NCBI GenBank assembly: GCA_031264245.1
Contig: JAISEG010000009.1
Location: 68,986-132,985 of the forward strand
Direction: 5' to 3'
Length of the DNA stretch: 64,000 nucleotides
From: Oscillospiraceae bacterium
GTDB taxonomy: Bacteria; Bacillota; Clostridia; Oscillospirales; JAAYOS01
Program-made: the position numbers and the translations under genes
Notes under the pieces: generated by a model
The model's database searches: none
What the model was told of the DNA's origin: nothing
The model's input: the letters and a program-made list of their open reading frames with translations, nothing else
Part shown: positions 7,559 through 15,936 of the stretch, piece after piece
Numbering within the stretch: position 1 is the first letter of the stretch
Layout of the letters: each line of letters starts with the position of its first letter

Positions 7559-7578
7559 GCGGGAAGGAATTGAATGAT

Positions 7579-9378
7579 ATGAATTTTTCCAGATCACACA
7601 TATTGGTATGCGGCGGAACAGGCTGTACCGCCTCGGACAGCCCCGGCATTATCGCCGAGTTTGAGTCGCAGCTTGAAAAGTATAATTTAAGCAACGAAAT
7701 ACGCGTCGTGCAGACAGGCTGCTTCGGTCTCTGCGCGCTGGGTCCGGTAGTAGTTGTTTACCCGGAGGGCGCGTTTTATTCAACGGTGAAGGTCGCGGAC
7801 GTAAAGGAAATCGTCGAGGAGCACATCCTCAAGGGACGAATTGTCGACCGCCTTCTGTACCATGAGACAAAGACTGAGGAGGCGGGTCAGGTAAGCTCGC
7901 TCAGCGACACGGATTTTTACCGCAAGCAAAAGCGGGTCGCGCTTCGCAACTGCGGCGTTATAGACCCGGAAAACATTGACGAATACATAGCATATGACGG
8001 ATATCAGGCTCTCGCTATGTGCCTCACCGAAAAAACCTCTCAGGAAGTCATCGACATGGTGCTCGCCTCCGGGCTTCGCGGCCGCGGCGGAGCGGGCTTC
8101 CCGACAGGGCGGAAGTGGCAGTTTGCCTCCGTCGAACCGGGTCCGGTCAAATACGTCTGCTGCAACGCGGACGAAGGGGACCCGGGCGCGTTTATGGACC
8201 GTTCGGTCCTTGAAGGCGACCCGCACAGCGTTATCGAAGCCATGATAATCGCCGGTTACGCTATCGGCGCGCATCAGGGCTATGTGTATGTCCGCGCGGA
8301 GTACCCCATAGCGGTCGATCGCCTGCAAAAGGCGATCGCGCAGGCGAAGGAATACGGCTTCCTCGGAAAAAACATCTTTGACACCGGCTTCGACTTCGAC
8401 CTGGAAATCCGTCTCGGCGCGGGCGCGTTCGTCTGCGGCGAGGAAACCGCGCTTATGACCTCCATCGAGGGAAACCGCGGCGAGCCGCGCCCCCGTCCTC
8501 CCTTCCCGGCGGTCAAGGGACTTTTCGGCAAGCCGACCATCCTCAACAACGTCGAAACCTACGCCAACATCCCGTGGATACTCTGCAACGGGCCCGAGCA
8601 GTTCGCGGCTATGGGCACCGAAAGCTCAAAGGGAACCAAGGTTTTCGCCCTGGGCGGCAAGATAGTAAACACAGGTCTCGTTGAAATTCCGATGGGCACC
8701 ACCCTCCGCGAGGTCATCGAGGAGATCGGCGGCGGCGTGCCGAACGGAAAAGCCTTCAAGGCGGCGCAGACCGGCGGACCGTCCGGCGGATGTATCCCCG
8801 CTTCCCTCATCGACACCCCGCTGGATTACGAGAGCATGGCCGCCATCGGTTCGATAGTCGGTTCCGGCGGACTCATCGTAATGGACGAGGACAACTGCAT
8901 GGTGGACATCGCGCGTTACTTCCTTGACTTCACAGTCGACGAATCCTGCGGAAAGTGCTCCGCCTGCCGTATCGGCACCCGCCGCATGATGGAAATACTT
9001 GACAAAATAACCACCGGAAACGGAACTCTTGAGGATATCGACCTTCTGGAGGAGCTTTGCAACCACGTAAAAAACAATTCACTTTGCGGTCTGGGTCAGA
9101 CCGCGCCGAACCCCGTCCTTTCGACCCTTAAGTACTTCCGTGACGAGTATATCGCGCACGTTGTGGAAAAGCGCTGCCCGTCGGGAGTCTGCAAATCACT
9201 TCTTAACTACTCCATTTTGCCGGACAAGTGCACCGGCTGCACAGCCTGCAAGCGGGTATGCCCGGTCGAGGCTATCTCCGGCGAGGTTAAGAAAACTCAC
9301 GTCATCGACAGGGAAAAATGTATAAAATGCGGTGCGTGCATGGAAAAATGCAGGTTTAATGCCATAATCAAGGCATAG
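7579..9378 (+). CDS. hydB: NuoF/HydB-type flavin and NAD(H)-binding hydrogenase subunit
   Basis: The roughly 599-residue flavoprotein exchanges electrons with NAD(H). From the N-terminus: a thioredoxin-like [2Fe-2S] domain (ILVCGGTGC; QTGCFGLCALGP), the FMN/NADH-binding core (GRGGAGFPTGRKW; CGEETALMTSIEG), an SLBB segment, the ESCGKCSACRIGTRRM [4Fe-4S] motif, and two ferredoxin motifs at the C-terminus (CTGCTACKRVCP; CIKCGACMEKC). The extra ferredoxin domains are typical of ferredoxin/NAD-coupled bifurcating enzymes. ATG 7579 has GGAAGGA ten bases upstream; an in-frame ATG at 7555 overlaps the previous stop and lacks a good site. Confidence 0.95.
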   Translation: MNFSRSHILVCGGTGCTASDSPGIIAEFESQLEKYNLSNEIRVVQTGCFGLCALGPVVVVYPEGAFYSTVKVADVKEIVEEHILKGRIVDRLLYHETKTEEAGQVSSLSDTDFYRKQKRVALRNCGVIDPENIDEYIAYDGYQALAMCLTEKTSQEVIDMVLASGLRGRGGAGFPTGRKWQFASVEPGPVKYVCCNADEGDPGAFMDRSVLEGDPHSVIEAMIIAGYAIGAHQGYVYVRAEYPIAVDRLQKAIAQAKEYGFLGKNIFDTGFDFDLEIRLGAGAFVCGEETALMTSIEGNRGEPRPRPPFPAVKGLFGKPTILNNVETYANIPWILCNGPEQFAAMGTESSKGTKVFALGGKIVNTGLVEIPMGTTLREVIEEIGGGVPNGKAFKAAQTGGPSGGCIPASLIDTPLDYESMAAIGSIVGSGGLIVMDEDNCMVDIARYFLDFTVDESCGKCSACRIGTRRMMEILDKITTGNGTLEDIDLLEELCNHVKNNSLCGLGQTAPNPVLSTLKYFRDEYIAHVVEKRCPSGVCKSLLNYSILPDKCTGCTACKRVCPVEAISGEVKKTHVIDREKCIKCGACMEKCRFNAIIKA

Positions 9379-9399
9379 GAAAGGATGGAAGGTAAAGTT

Positions 9400-11184
9400 A
9401 TGAGCAACGTAAACGTTAAGGTAAACGGCATCGAGACGGAAGTCCCCGAGGGCTCGACAGTCCTTGAGGCCGCCCGCATTGCCGGTATAGATATACCCAC
9501 CCTGTGTTATATGAAGGAAATCAACCAGATCGGGGCCTGCCGTATCTGCGTCACCGAAATCAAGGGAATGCGCGGGCTTGTCGCCGCCTGCGTCTACCCC
9601 GTAAACGAAGGCATGGAGATAATCACAAACTCCAAGAGGGCGTTCGACTCACGCAAAATGTCCCTCGAGCTTATACTGTCAAACCACAGAATGGAATGCC
9701 TGACCTGCTCGAGAAGCCAAAACTGCGAGCTTCAAACGCTGGCGAAGGAATACGGCATCGAGGACGTCCGCTTCGGCAACCGTGAGGACCTCCCTCCCGA
9801 AATCGAATGCTCCACCGCCCACCTTGTGCGGGACAACTCCAAGTGCATACTCTGCCGCCGCTGTGTCGCGGTGTGCAAAAGCAACCAGGCCGTCTCGGTC
9901 ATCGGCGCAAACGACCGCGGCTTTTCCACCCACATCGGAAGCGCGTTTGACCGAAATCTCGGCGAAGTGGGCTGCGTCAGCTGCGGACAGTGCATCGCCG
10001 TCTGCCCGACCGGCGCGCTTACCGAGGTCGACGACACCGCCAAGGTCTGGGACGCGCTTGCCGATCCGTCAAAGCACGTCGTCGTCGCTTCCGCTCCGGC
10101 GGTCCGTGTGGCTCTCGGCGAGGAGTTCGGTATGCCCATAGGCACAAACGTCGAAGGCAAGCTGTCCGCCGCGCTCCGCCGCCTCGGCTTTGACAAGGTC
10201 TTCGACATAAACGTGTCCGCCGACCTCACAATCATGGAGGAGGGTACCGAGTTCATCGACAGGCTGCAAAATAACGGCGTCTTCCCGATGATAACCTCAT
10301 GCAGTCCGGGCTGGATACGCTTCTGCGAGCAGTACTACCCCGAATTTATTCCGAACCTCTCAAGCTGCAAGTCGCCTCAGCAGATGTTCGGGGCTATGAT
10401 GAAAACCTATTACGCCGAAAAAATGAACATCGACCCGAAGGATATCTTCGTCGTCACCGTCATGCCCTGCACGGCCAAGAAGTACGAGGTGCGCAGAGAG
10501 CACCAGATGTCCGTCCCGGGTCACTACGACATCGACGTGACCGTAACCACCCGCGAGCTCGCCAAAATGATCAAAAAATCCGGCATCAAGTTTGACAGGC
10601 TGCCCGACGAGGACTTCGATCCCGCCTTTGGCATCTTCTCCGGCGCGGGCGTCATCTTCGGAGCCACCGGCGGGGTTATGGAAGCCGCCCTGCGTACCGT
10701 CGTCGAAACCCTGACCGGCGAGGAGCTTAAGAAGCTGGACTTTACCGCCGTGCGCGGTATAGAGGGCATAAAGGAGGCGTCCTACGACGTCGCGGGAACC
10801 ACCGTGAAGGTTGCGGTGGTGAGCGGGCTTGCCAACGCCGCAAAGCTTCTAAACAGGATAAAAAGCGGCGAAGCCGAGTACCATTTCATCGAGATCATGG
10901 CCTGCCCCGGCGGCTGCGTAAACGGCGGCGGGCAGCCGATACAGCCCGGCTCGGTTCGCAACTTCACCGACCTTCGCACCGAGCGCGCGGCGGCGATATA
11001 CGCTCAGGACACCGGCATGAAGCTGAGAAAGAGCCATGAAAACCCGCTTATCAAGCAGCTCTACGACGAATATCTCGGCAAGCCCGGCGGACACAAATCG
11101 CACGAGCTTCTGCACACCAGCTACAAAGCCCGCCCGAAATATCCGGGTCTCGCCGCCCAGCGGCAAAAAGCCGCGAAATCGTAA
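9400..11184 (+). CDS. hydA: [FeFe] hydrogenase catalytic subunit
   Basis: A 594-residue catalytic subunit reducing protons or oxidising H2. The domains in order are an N-terminal [2Fe-2S] ferredoxin fold (CYMKEINQIGACRICV), the His/Cys [4Fe-4S] region (NHRMECLTCSRSQNCEL), two [4Fe-4S] motifs (CILCRRCVAVC; CVSCGQCIAVCP), then the H-cluster domain. H-cluster loops are TSCSPGW (299-305), MPCTAKK (355-361) and MACPGGCVNGGGQP from residue 500. The first loop has Ser302 where the textbook motif has a second Cys. ATG 9400 is chosen since GGAAGG lies seven bases upstream. With HydB and HydC it should form an NAD- and ferredoxin-linked complex. Confidence 0.96.
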   Translation: MSNVNVKVNGIETEVPEGSTVLEAARIAGIDIPTLCYMKEINQIGACRICVTEIKGMRGLVAACVYPVNEGMEIITNSKRAFDSRKMSLELILSNHRMECLTCSRSQNCELQTLAKEYGIEDVRFGNREDLPPEIECSTAHLVRDNSKCILCRRCVAVCKSNQAVSVIGANDRGFSTHIGSAFDRNLGEVGCVSCGQCIAVCPTGALTEVDDTAKVWDALADPSKHVVVASAPAVRVALGEEFGMPIGTNVEGKLSAALRRLGFDKVFDINVSADLTIMEEGTEFIDRLQNNGVFPMITSCSPGWIRFCEQYYPEFIPNLSSCKSPQQMFGAMMKTYYAEKMNIDPKDIFVVTVMPCTAKKYEVRREHQMSVPGHYDIDVTVTTRELAKMIKKSGIKFDRLPDEDFDPAFGIFSGAGVIFGATGGVMEAALRTVVETLTGEELKKLDFTAVRGIEGIKEASYDVAGTTVKVAVVSGLANAAKLLNRIKSGEAEYHFIEIMACPGGCVNGGGQPIQPGSVRNFTDLRTERAAAIYAQDTGMKLRKSHENPLIKQLYDEYLGKPGGHKSHELLHTSYKARPKYPGLAAQRQKAAKS

Positions 11185-11250
11185 ACGGCTCCGGCATCTG
11201 ATAAATTGATATAGCAATTTATATAGTCTATGTTATGTCAAATTGATATT

Positions 11251-11292
11251 AATACCGTGAGACCGAAGCGCTTCGGTCTCACGGTATTTTTT
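11251..11292 (+). terminator. Terminator after hydA
   Basis: A perfect 19-bp inverted repeat: the left arm (11251-11269) begins AATACCGTGAG and the right arm (11270-11288) ends CTCACGGTATT. It has no spacer and is followed by more thymines. It ends the hydrogenase transcription unit. Confidence 0.92.
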
Positions 11293-11397
11293 ATCCGGGT
11301 ATTGATATTTTTTTTCATTTAGTGTAAACTATTAGTTAGAAAACATCTATAATGCCAATATATAACTCATCTGAAATATGAAAGGATGGTCATTAGA

Positions 11398-11583
11398 ATG
11401 AAAGCCTTCAGACTTATCGCTTCTATTCTGCTCGGAATGGCTGCTATCGCGGGTATACTTGTTTTGGTATACTGCTACATGGATTCTCTTTTGAAGCCTT
11501 TCTACTCGCTTAAAAACAAGTATGTCGAACGAAAAAACGACTGCTGTGACGGCGATATGTGCATGTGCGGAGACGCCGACTGA
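11398..11583 (+). CDS. Small single-span membrane protein with Cys-rich tail
   Basis: Unrecognised 61-residue protein. Residues about 5-26 form a hydrophobic membrane segment (LIASILLGMAAIAGILVLV), followed by a basic stretch and a cysteine-rich acidic tail (CCDGDMCMC). ATG 11398 has AAAGGA eleven bases upstream; TATAAT at 11348-11353 is a possible -10 box. It is followed by its own terminator, so it is a stand-alone gene. The tail could bind metal or form disulfides, but no function can be assigned. Confidence 0.7.
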   Translation: MKAFRLIASILLGMAAIAGILVLVYCYMDSLLKPFYSLKNKYVERKNDCCDGDMCMCGDAD

Positions 11584-11616
11584 AGATCATACCGGGCAAA
11601 TTGCCCTGATGTCTTT

Positions 11617-11647
11617 GGGCGGCGATACTTGCCGCCCTCTTTTTTTA
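11617..11647 (+). terminator. Terminator after the small membrane protein
   Basis: GGGCGGC (11617-11623) pairs with GCCGCCC (11631-11637), followed by CTCT and seven or more thymines. Confidence 0.88.
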
Positions 11648-11692
11648 TATAAAATTATACTTATTACATAAGCTCAGTATAAAGGAGAAATT

Positions 11693-12607
11693 ATGCCTAT
11701 CAGAATACCGGGCGCACTGCCGGCAAAACAGATCCTGGAGAACGAGAACATATTTATAATGACAGAGAACCGCGCGGATATGCAGGATATCCGTCCGCTT
11801 CGCATTGTCATATTAAACCTGATGCCGACAAAGGTCGTCACCGAGACGCAGCTTTTGCGCTGTCTGTCCAACACGCCCATACAAATCGAGATAGACCTGC
11901 TGCAAACCTCCACCTACACCTCCAAAAACACCTCCGCCGACCATTTGCTCTCCTTTTATCACACCTTTGATGAAATCCGGCAAAACAAGTATGACGGCAT
12001 GATAATAACCGGAGCGCCGGTGGAGCATTTGGCGTTTGAGGAGGTGGCGTATTGGCCGGAGCTGACCGAGATAATGAGGTGGAGCCTTACAAATGTGTAT
12101 TCCACCTTCCACATATGCTGGGGCGCTCAGGCCGGGCTGTATTACCACTACGGCATCCCAAAGCATCGGCTGGATAAAAAGTGCTTCGGCATTTTCAACC
12201 ATGACGTGCTCGAGCCCACCTTCCCCCTGTTCCGCGGCTTTGACGACGTGTTTCCCGCCCCTCATTCACGCGGCACCGAGGTCCGGGCGGAGGACGTCAA
12301 AAGATATTCCGGCCTGTCCCTTCTCTCGGTCTCGGCGGAAGCCGGAGTATACATATGCGCGCGGGCGGACGGACGGCAAATTTTCGTGACCGGACACTCC
12401 GAGTATGACCGGGATACGCTGAAAACCGAATATCTGCGGGATTTGGACAAGGGGCTTGACATCGACGTCCCGGTCAACTATTTTCCCGGCGACGACCCGC
12501 GAAACGACCCGCCGGTCACATGGCGCTCCCACGCTAATCTGCTTTACACAAATTGGCTCAATTACTATGTGTACCAGTCGACGCCGTATGACCTCAACGC
12601 CCTGTAG
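11693..12607 (+). CDS. metA: Homoserine O-acyltransferase, MetA family, predicted acetyl-CoA type
   Basis: Activates homoserine for methionine synthesis. The 304-residue protein has the MetA catalytic set: Cys142 (ICWGAQA), His235 and Glu237 (VTGHSEYD). Residue 111 is glutamate (GAPVEHL); in characterised MetA enzymes Glu at this column goes with acetyl-CoA use and Gly, as in E. coli, with succinyl-CoA. I therefore predict homoserine O-acetyltransferase activity, although databases often label this family succinyltransferase. The ribosome site AAGGAGA is strong. The short upstream region contains no recognisable SAM riboswitch. Confidence 0.94.
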   Translation: MPIRIPGALPAKQILENENIFIMTENRADMQDIRPLRIVILNLMPTKVVTETQLLRCLSNTPIQIEIDLLQTSTYTSKNTSADHLLSFYHTFDEIRQNKYDGMIITGAPVEHLAFEEVAYWPELTEIMRWSLTNVYSTFHICWGAQAGLYYHYGIPKHRLDKKCFGIFNHDVLEPTFPLFRGFDDVFPAPHSRGTEVRAEDVKRYSGLSLLSVSAEAGVYICARADGRQIFVTGHSEYDRDTLKTEYLRDLDKGLDIDVPVNYFPGDDPRNDPPVTWRSHANLLYTNWLNYYVYQSTPYDLNAL

Positions 12608-12706
12608 GACCCATCTATCATAAAAAATCCTTCCAAATCCTTCCTTACCAAATCCACCGTATATTTTCAATTTCTGAGAAGATAATATTAATGCGGCGGT
12701 GTTGAT

Positions 12707-12755
12707 ATACTTCCCCGCCGCGAAACCCACAAAGTGGGTTTCGCGGGTAAGTCTG
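12707..12755. repeat. Palindromic repeat, ACTTCC/AAGTCT family, copy 1
   Basis: Outer ATACTT and AAGTCT flank a 13-bp perfect stem (12718-12730 with 12734-12746; arm CCGCGAAACCCAC) and an AAA loop. It lies in the metA-spoVT spacer. It shares its ends with copies near 15201, 24084, 33346 and 61603, but the stem sequence is its own. Confidence 0.6.
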
Positions 12756-12799
12756 TTACAACGCTGTTTTACACTCATTCATTACGGAGGATTAAGAAA

Positions 12800-13339
12800 T
12801 TGAAAGCTACCGGAATAGTTAGAAGGATAGACGATCTGGGACGAGTTGTTATTCCTAAAGAGATACGCCGCACTATGCGGATCCGCGAAGGCGATTCTCT
12901 TGAAATATATACCGATAAGGACGGCGAGGTCATATTCAAAAAGTATTCGCCCATGGGCGAGCTGTCGGCGTTTGCGGCTCAGATGTGCGAAACCCTCAGC
13001 AAAACCACCGGAGCGGCCACAGCTGTCTGCGACCGTGACAGTATCATCGCGGCTTCGGGAAATCAGCGCCGTGAGATCATTGACAAACGGATAAGCGAGG
13101 ACCTGGAGCGCATTATGGAGGGCAGGCAGGTTTTTCACCACAAGCAGGGCGAACAGAATATCCCGCTCTGCGAAGGTGTGAACTGTCACGCCGAAATCGC
13201 CGCGCCCATCATCTCTGAGGGGGACGTCTCCGGCTGCGTCCTGTTTATATCCGGCGACGGGGAACCGGCAATGGGGGACACGGAATACAAGCTGGCGCAG
13301 ACAGTCGCCGGTTTTTTAGGCCGTCAAATGGAAGCCTGA
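12800..13339 (+). CDS. spoVT: Stage V sporulation regulator SpoVT (AbrB family)
   Basis: DNA-binding regulator of forespore gene expression; 179 residues, as in Bacillus. The N-terminal swapped-hairpin AbrB domain (MKATGIVRRIDDLGRVVIPK) is nearly identical to SpoVT, followed by a GAF-like C-terminal domain ending AGFLGRQMEA. The start is TTG 12800, with CGGAGG nine bases upstream. It shows that the organism belongs to an endospore-forming lineage. Confidence 0.95.
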   Translation: MKATGIVRRIDDLGRVVIPKEIRRTMRIREGDSLEIYTDKDGEVIFKKYSPMGELSAFAAQMCETLSKTTGAATAVCDRDSIIAASGNQRREIIDKRISEDLERIMEGRQVFHHKQGEQNIPLCEGVNCHAEIAAPIISEGDVSGCVLFISGDGEPAMGDTEYKLAQTVAGFLGRQMEA

Positions 13340-13354
13340 CCACAACATACCGGG

Positions 13355-13390
13355 ATACCCGGATACTCCTCCCCAGCTGTATCCGGGTAT
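13355..13390 (+). terminator. Hairpin after spoVT
   Basis: ATACCCGGATAC (13355-13366) and GTATCCGGGTAT (13379-13390) form a perfect 12-bp stem. There is no thymine run after it, so termination is likely but not certain. Confidence 0.5.
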
Positions 13391-13448
13391 ATTCTGCCCA
13401 GCTTTAAAAAATCCCCGCATAATTCTTGTATAATTTAGGAAAAAAAGC

Positions 13449-13477
13449 TTGCAAAGTTCAATATTTGATGTTATACT
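13449..13477 (+). promoter_or_regulatory. Promoter of the rimP-nusA-infB operon
   Basis: TTGCAA (13449-13454), 17-base spacer, TATACT (13472-13477). Confidence 0.65.
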
Positions 13478-13508
13478 GACCAAAGTAAAGTGTTTCCCGG
13501 TATTTGCG

Positions 13509-13526
13509 GAGTGGGTTTTCCCACTC
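13509..13526 (+). promoter_or_regulatory. Leader hairpin upstream of rimP
   Basis: GAGTGGG (13509-13515) and CCCACTC (13520-13526) form a seven-bp stem with a TTTT loop, followed by TTTATTATT. It lies between the promoter and rimP and could be a weak attenuator or a processing site. Confidence 0.45.
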
Positions 13527-13619
13527 TTTATTATTGGCTTATTTCAAAAATCTACGCCGGATCCTCCGGGTTTTTTAACACTAATCCATAAAACTAATCC
13601 GGGAAAGGAATGAACCCTC

Positions 13620-14084
13620 TTGAGCAAAATTACAGACATTGTTTCCGCTCTCGCGCTGCCCATCGCGGAAAATATCGGGGTGGAGCTGTGGGACGTTGAA
13701 TTTGTCAAGGAAGGCAGCGAACGCTACCTTCGGATATTCATTGACCGCGAGGACGGTATCACCATCGACCTGTGTGAAGGCATGAGCCGCTCCATCGATC
13801 CCCTGCTGGACGATTTGGACTGTATCCCGGAGCCGTACATCCTCGAGGTTTCCTCGGCGGGGCTTGAGCGGGAGCTGAAGAAGCCGGAGCACTACGAAAG
13901 GTTTATCGGCGCGGAGGTCGAGGTAAAGCTGTACAAGGCGGTGGACGGAGCCAAAAAATTCGCGGGCAGGCTGCTGTCCTGTTCAGGCGGCGGCGTCTCC
14001 ATAGACGCGGGCGGAAAAATCTACAGCTTCGAAAGCTCCGCCGTCTCACAGACAAGGCTCAAGCCGGATTTCAGCAAATACTAA
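13620..14084 (+). CDS. rimP: Ribosome maturation factor RimP
   Basis: A 154-residue 30S assembly factor. The N-terminal domain contains ENIGVELWDVEFVKEG and the EVSSAGLERELK segment typical of RimP. It starts with TTG 13620, with AAGGA ten bases upstream. It is the first gene of the conserved rimP-nusA-rnpM-ylxQ-infB-rbfA operon. Confidence 0.95.
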   Translation: MSKITDIVSALALPIAENIGVELWDVEFVKEGSERYLRIFIDREDGITIDLCEGMSRSIDPLLDDLDCIPEPYILEVSSAGLERELKKPEHYERFIGAEVEVKLYKAVDGAKKFAGRLLSCSGGGVSIDAGGKIYSFESSAVSQTRLKPDFSKY

Positions 14085-14130
14085 TATTTAAATGAGGAAG
14101 CAATATCTAATGAAATGGAGCTTATTATAA

Positions 14131-15186
14131 ATGAATGCAGAATTTTTTGACGCGTTAGGCGACATAGAGCGCGACAAGGGCATACCCAAGGCATACATGC
14201 TCGAGCGCGTTTCCCAGGCCCTCATAGCCGCGTACAAGCGGGACAGCGATTCAAGCGGCGAGAACGTCTTTGTCGAGCCCGATGAGAAAAACAAGGTCAT
14301 CAAAATGTACGTCAAAAAGTACATCGTCGCGGAGGTCTTTGACCCCGATTTGGAAATTTCGTACGACGAGGCGCGGGACCTTGACAAGCGCGCCGAGGTC
14401 GGAAATTATATAAATATCGAGATAAAGACCCGGGATTTCGGGCGCATCGCCGCGCAGACCGCGAAGCAGGTAATCATTCAGGGTATCCGGGAGGCCGAGC
14501 GCGGGCTTGTCATGCAGGAGTACGCCTCAAAGGAGCAGGAGCTTGTCACGGCGACGGTTCTGCGCACCGACACGAGGAACGGAAACGTCTACTTCGACAT
14601 AGGCGGCGGCAAGGAGGGCTCCGGCGACGCGCTTTTGCTCGCGGGGGAGCAAATTTCCGGCGAGGTCTTAAACGACGGCGACCGTGTGAAGGTCTATGTC
14701 GTCGAGGTCAGAAGCGGAAACCGCGGTCCTCAGGTCGTGATTTCCAGAACCCATCCCGGACTTGTAAAAAGGCTGTTTGAGCTGGAGGTGCCGGAAATCC
14801 ACGACGGCACCGTTGAGATAAAGAGCATCGCAAGAGAAGCCGGCGCCCGCACAAAAATCGCCGTGTGGTCGCATGATGAGAACGTCGACCCGATAGGCTC
14901 CTGCGTAGGTCCCAGAGGCTCCCGCGTCGAAAGCATCGTCGATGAGCTGAGGGGCGAAAAGATCGACATTATCAAATACAGCGAGAACCCCGACGAGTAT
15001 ATCGCAGCCGCGCTCTCCCCCTCCGACGTCATATCGGTCGAGCTTATGAACGACGGAAAGAGCTGCCGCGTTATCGTCCCGGACGATCAGCTTTCCCTGG
15101 CGATTGGCCGGGAGGGTCAGAATGCCAGACTCGCCGCCCGTCTCACCGGCTACAAAATTGACATCCGGCCCCTCTCCCAGGCGTAA
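14131..15186 (+). CDS. nusA: Transcription termination/antitermination factor NusA
   Basis: RNA polymerase-binding factor controlling pausing, termination and antitermination. 351 residues, the Firmicute length without the C-terminal acidic repeats of Proteobacteria. It has the N-terminal polymerase-binding domain, an S1 domain (about 135-200, VTATVLRTDTRNGNVYFDIG) and two KH domains, including GPRGSRVESIVDEL and the final GREGQNARLAARLTG. Confidence 0.97.
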   Translation: MNAEFFDALGDIERDKGIPKAYMLERVSQALIAAYKRDSDSSGENVFVEPDEKNKVIKMYVKKYIVAEVFDPDLEISYDEARDLDKRAEVGNYINIEIKTRDFGRIAAQTAKQVIIQGIREAERGLVMQEYASKEQELVTATVLRTDTRNGNVYFDIGGGKEGSGDALLLAGEQISGEVLNDGDRVKVYVVEVRSGNRGPQVVISRTHPGLVKRLFELEVPEIHDGTVEIKSIAREAGARTKIAVWSHDENVDPIGSCVGPRGSRVESIVDELRGEKIDIIKYSENPDEYIAAALSPSDVISVELMNDGKSCRVIVPDDQLSLAIGREGQNARLAARLTGYKIDIRPLSQA

Positions 15187-15200
15187 ATAAAGCTTTACAT

Positions 15201-15247
15201 CAGACTTCCCCGCAAAACTCACAAGGTGAGCTCTGCAAGAGGTCTAT
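15201..15247. repeat. Palindromic repeat, ACTTCC/AAGTCT family, degenerate copy 2
   Basis: CAGACTTCCCCGCAAAACTCAC, quoted in part as its first ends, begins at 15201; the right end AGAGGTCTATT closes near 15247. An inner CTCAC-AAG-GTGAG hairpin remains but the flanking arms no longer match well. It lies between nusA and rnpM inside the operon. Confidence 0.45.
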
Positions 15248-15302
15248 TAAAAAATCACCCCTTTCAAGGAGCGGAGAAAGGAAAAGCTTAGCGGGACGAA
15301 TA

Positions 15303-15566
15303 ATGAAAAAGATACCTATGAGACAGTGTATCGGCTGCCGCGAAATGAAGGAAAAGCGCGAGCTGATACGTGTCGTCAGAAATTCGGCGGGCGAGATATC
15401 GGTGGACAGGACCGGGAAGAAGCCGGGGCGCGGAGCCTATGTCTGCAACGACCCCCAGTGCCTTGCCAAAATAAAGAAGTCGCGGGCGCTGGACCGGGCG
15501 TTTTCCGCTAAAATCAGCGCCGAAATATACGACGCGTTAAGCTTGGACGACCACGATGACAAATGA
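15303..15566 (+). CDS. rnpM: YlxR-family RNA-binding protein (RnpM)
   Basis: An 87-residue DUF448 protein with the signatures RQCIGCREMKEKRELIR and GRGAYVC. Bacillus YlxR binds the RNase P RNA and modulates its activity, hence RnpM. The position between nusA and ylxQ is universal in Firmicutes. Confidence 0.93.
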   Translation: MKKIPMRQCIGCREMKEKRELIRVVRNSAGEISVDRTGKKPGRGAYVCNDPQCLAKIKKSRALDRAFSAKISAEIYDALSLDDHDDK

Positions 15567-15864
15567 CATACTCTCCCTGCTCGGGCTTGCGCGGAAGGCA
15601 AGACGGCTTGAAGCCGGAGAAGAGCCTGTGTCGGCGGCATTGCTTGCGGGCAAGGCGACCCTTTGCATGGCGGCGTCGGACAGCTCGGAGAACACAAAGC
15701 GAAGAACAGCCCAGTGGGCGGAGTCGGCGGGAGTCAAATTTATAGAGCTGGACTTTACAAAGGAAGAACTCGGCGGCGCCATCGGCAGAGGACTGTGCGC
15801 GGTGGCGGTGTTGACGGACAGAGGCTTTACAGACTCATTGCTAAGGAAATTAAGTTCACAATAA
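15556..15864 (+). CDS. ylxQ: YlxQ, L7Ae-family RNA-binding protein
   Basis: A 102-residue L7Ae/L30e-fold protein (ILSLLGLARKARRLEAGEE) of the group that binds kink-turn RNAs. It overlaps the end of rnpM by 11 bases, which implies coupled translation. Its exact RNA partner is not known. Confidence 0.9.
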   Translation: MTNDILSLLGLARKARRLEAGEEPVSAALLAGKATLCMAASDSSENTKRRTAQWAESAGVKFIELDFTKEELGGAIGRGLCAVAVLTDRGFTDSLLRKLSSQ

Positions 15865-15936
15865 ATATCGCGTTCCCCGGCACATACGGTTCAAATTCGA
15901 AATAACCATAGGCATACTTACGGAGGTGGCGCACAT

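Noticed and set aside
11648-11692. SAM riboswitch before metA
   Set aside because: Only about 45 bases separate the previous terminator from metA, too short for an S-box.
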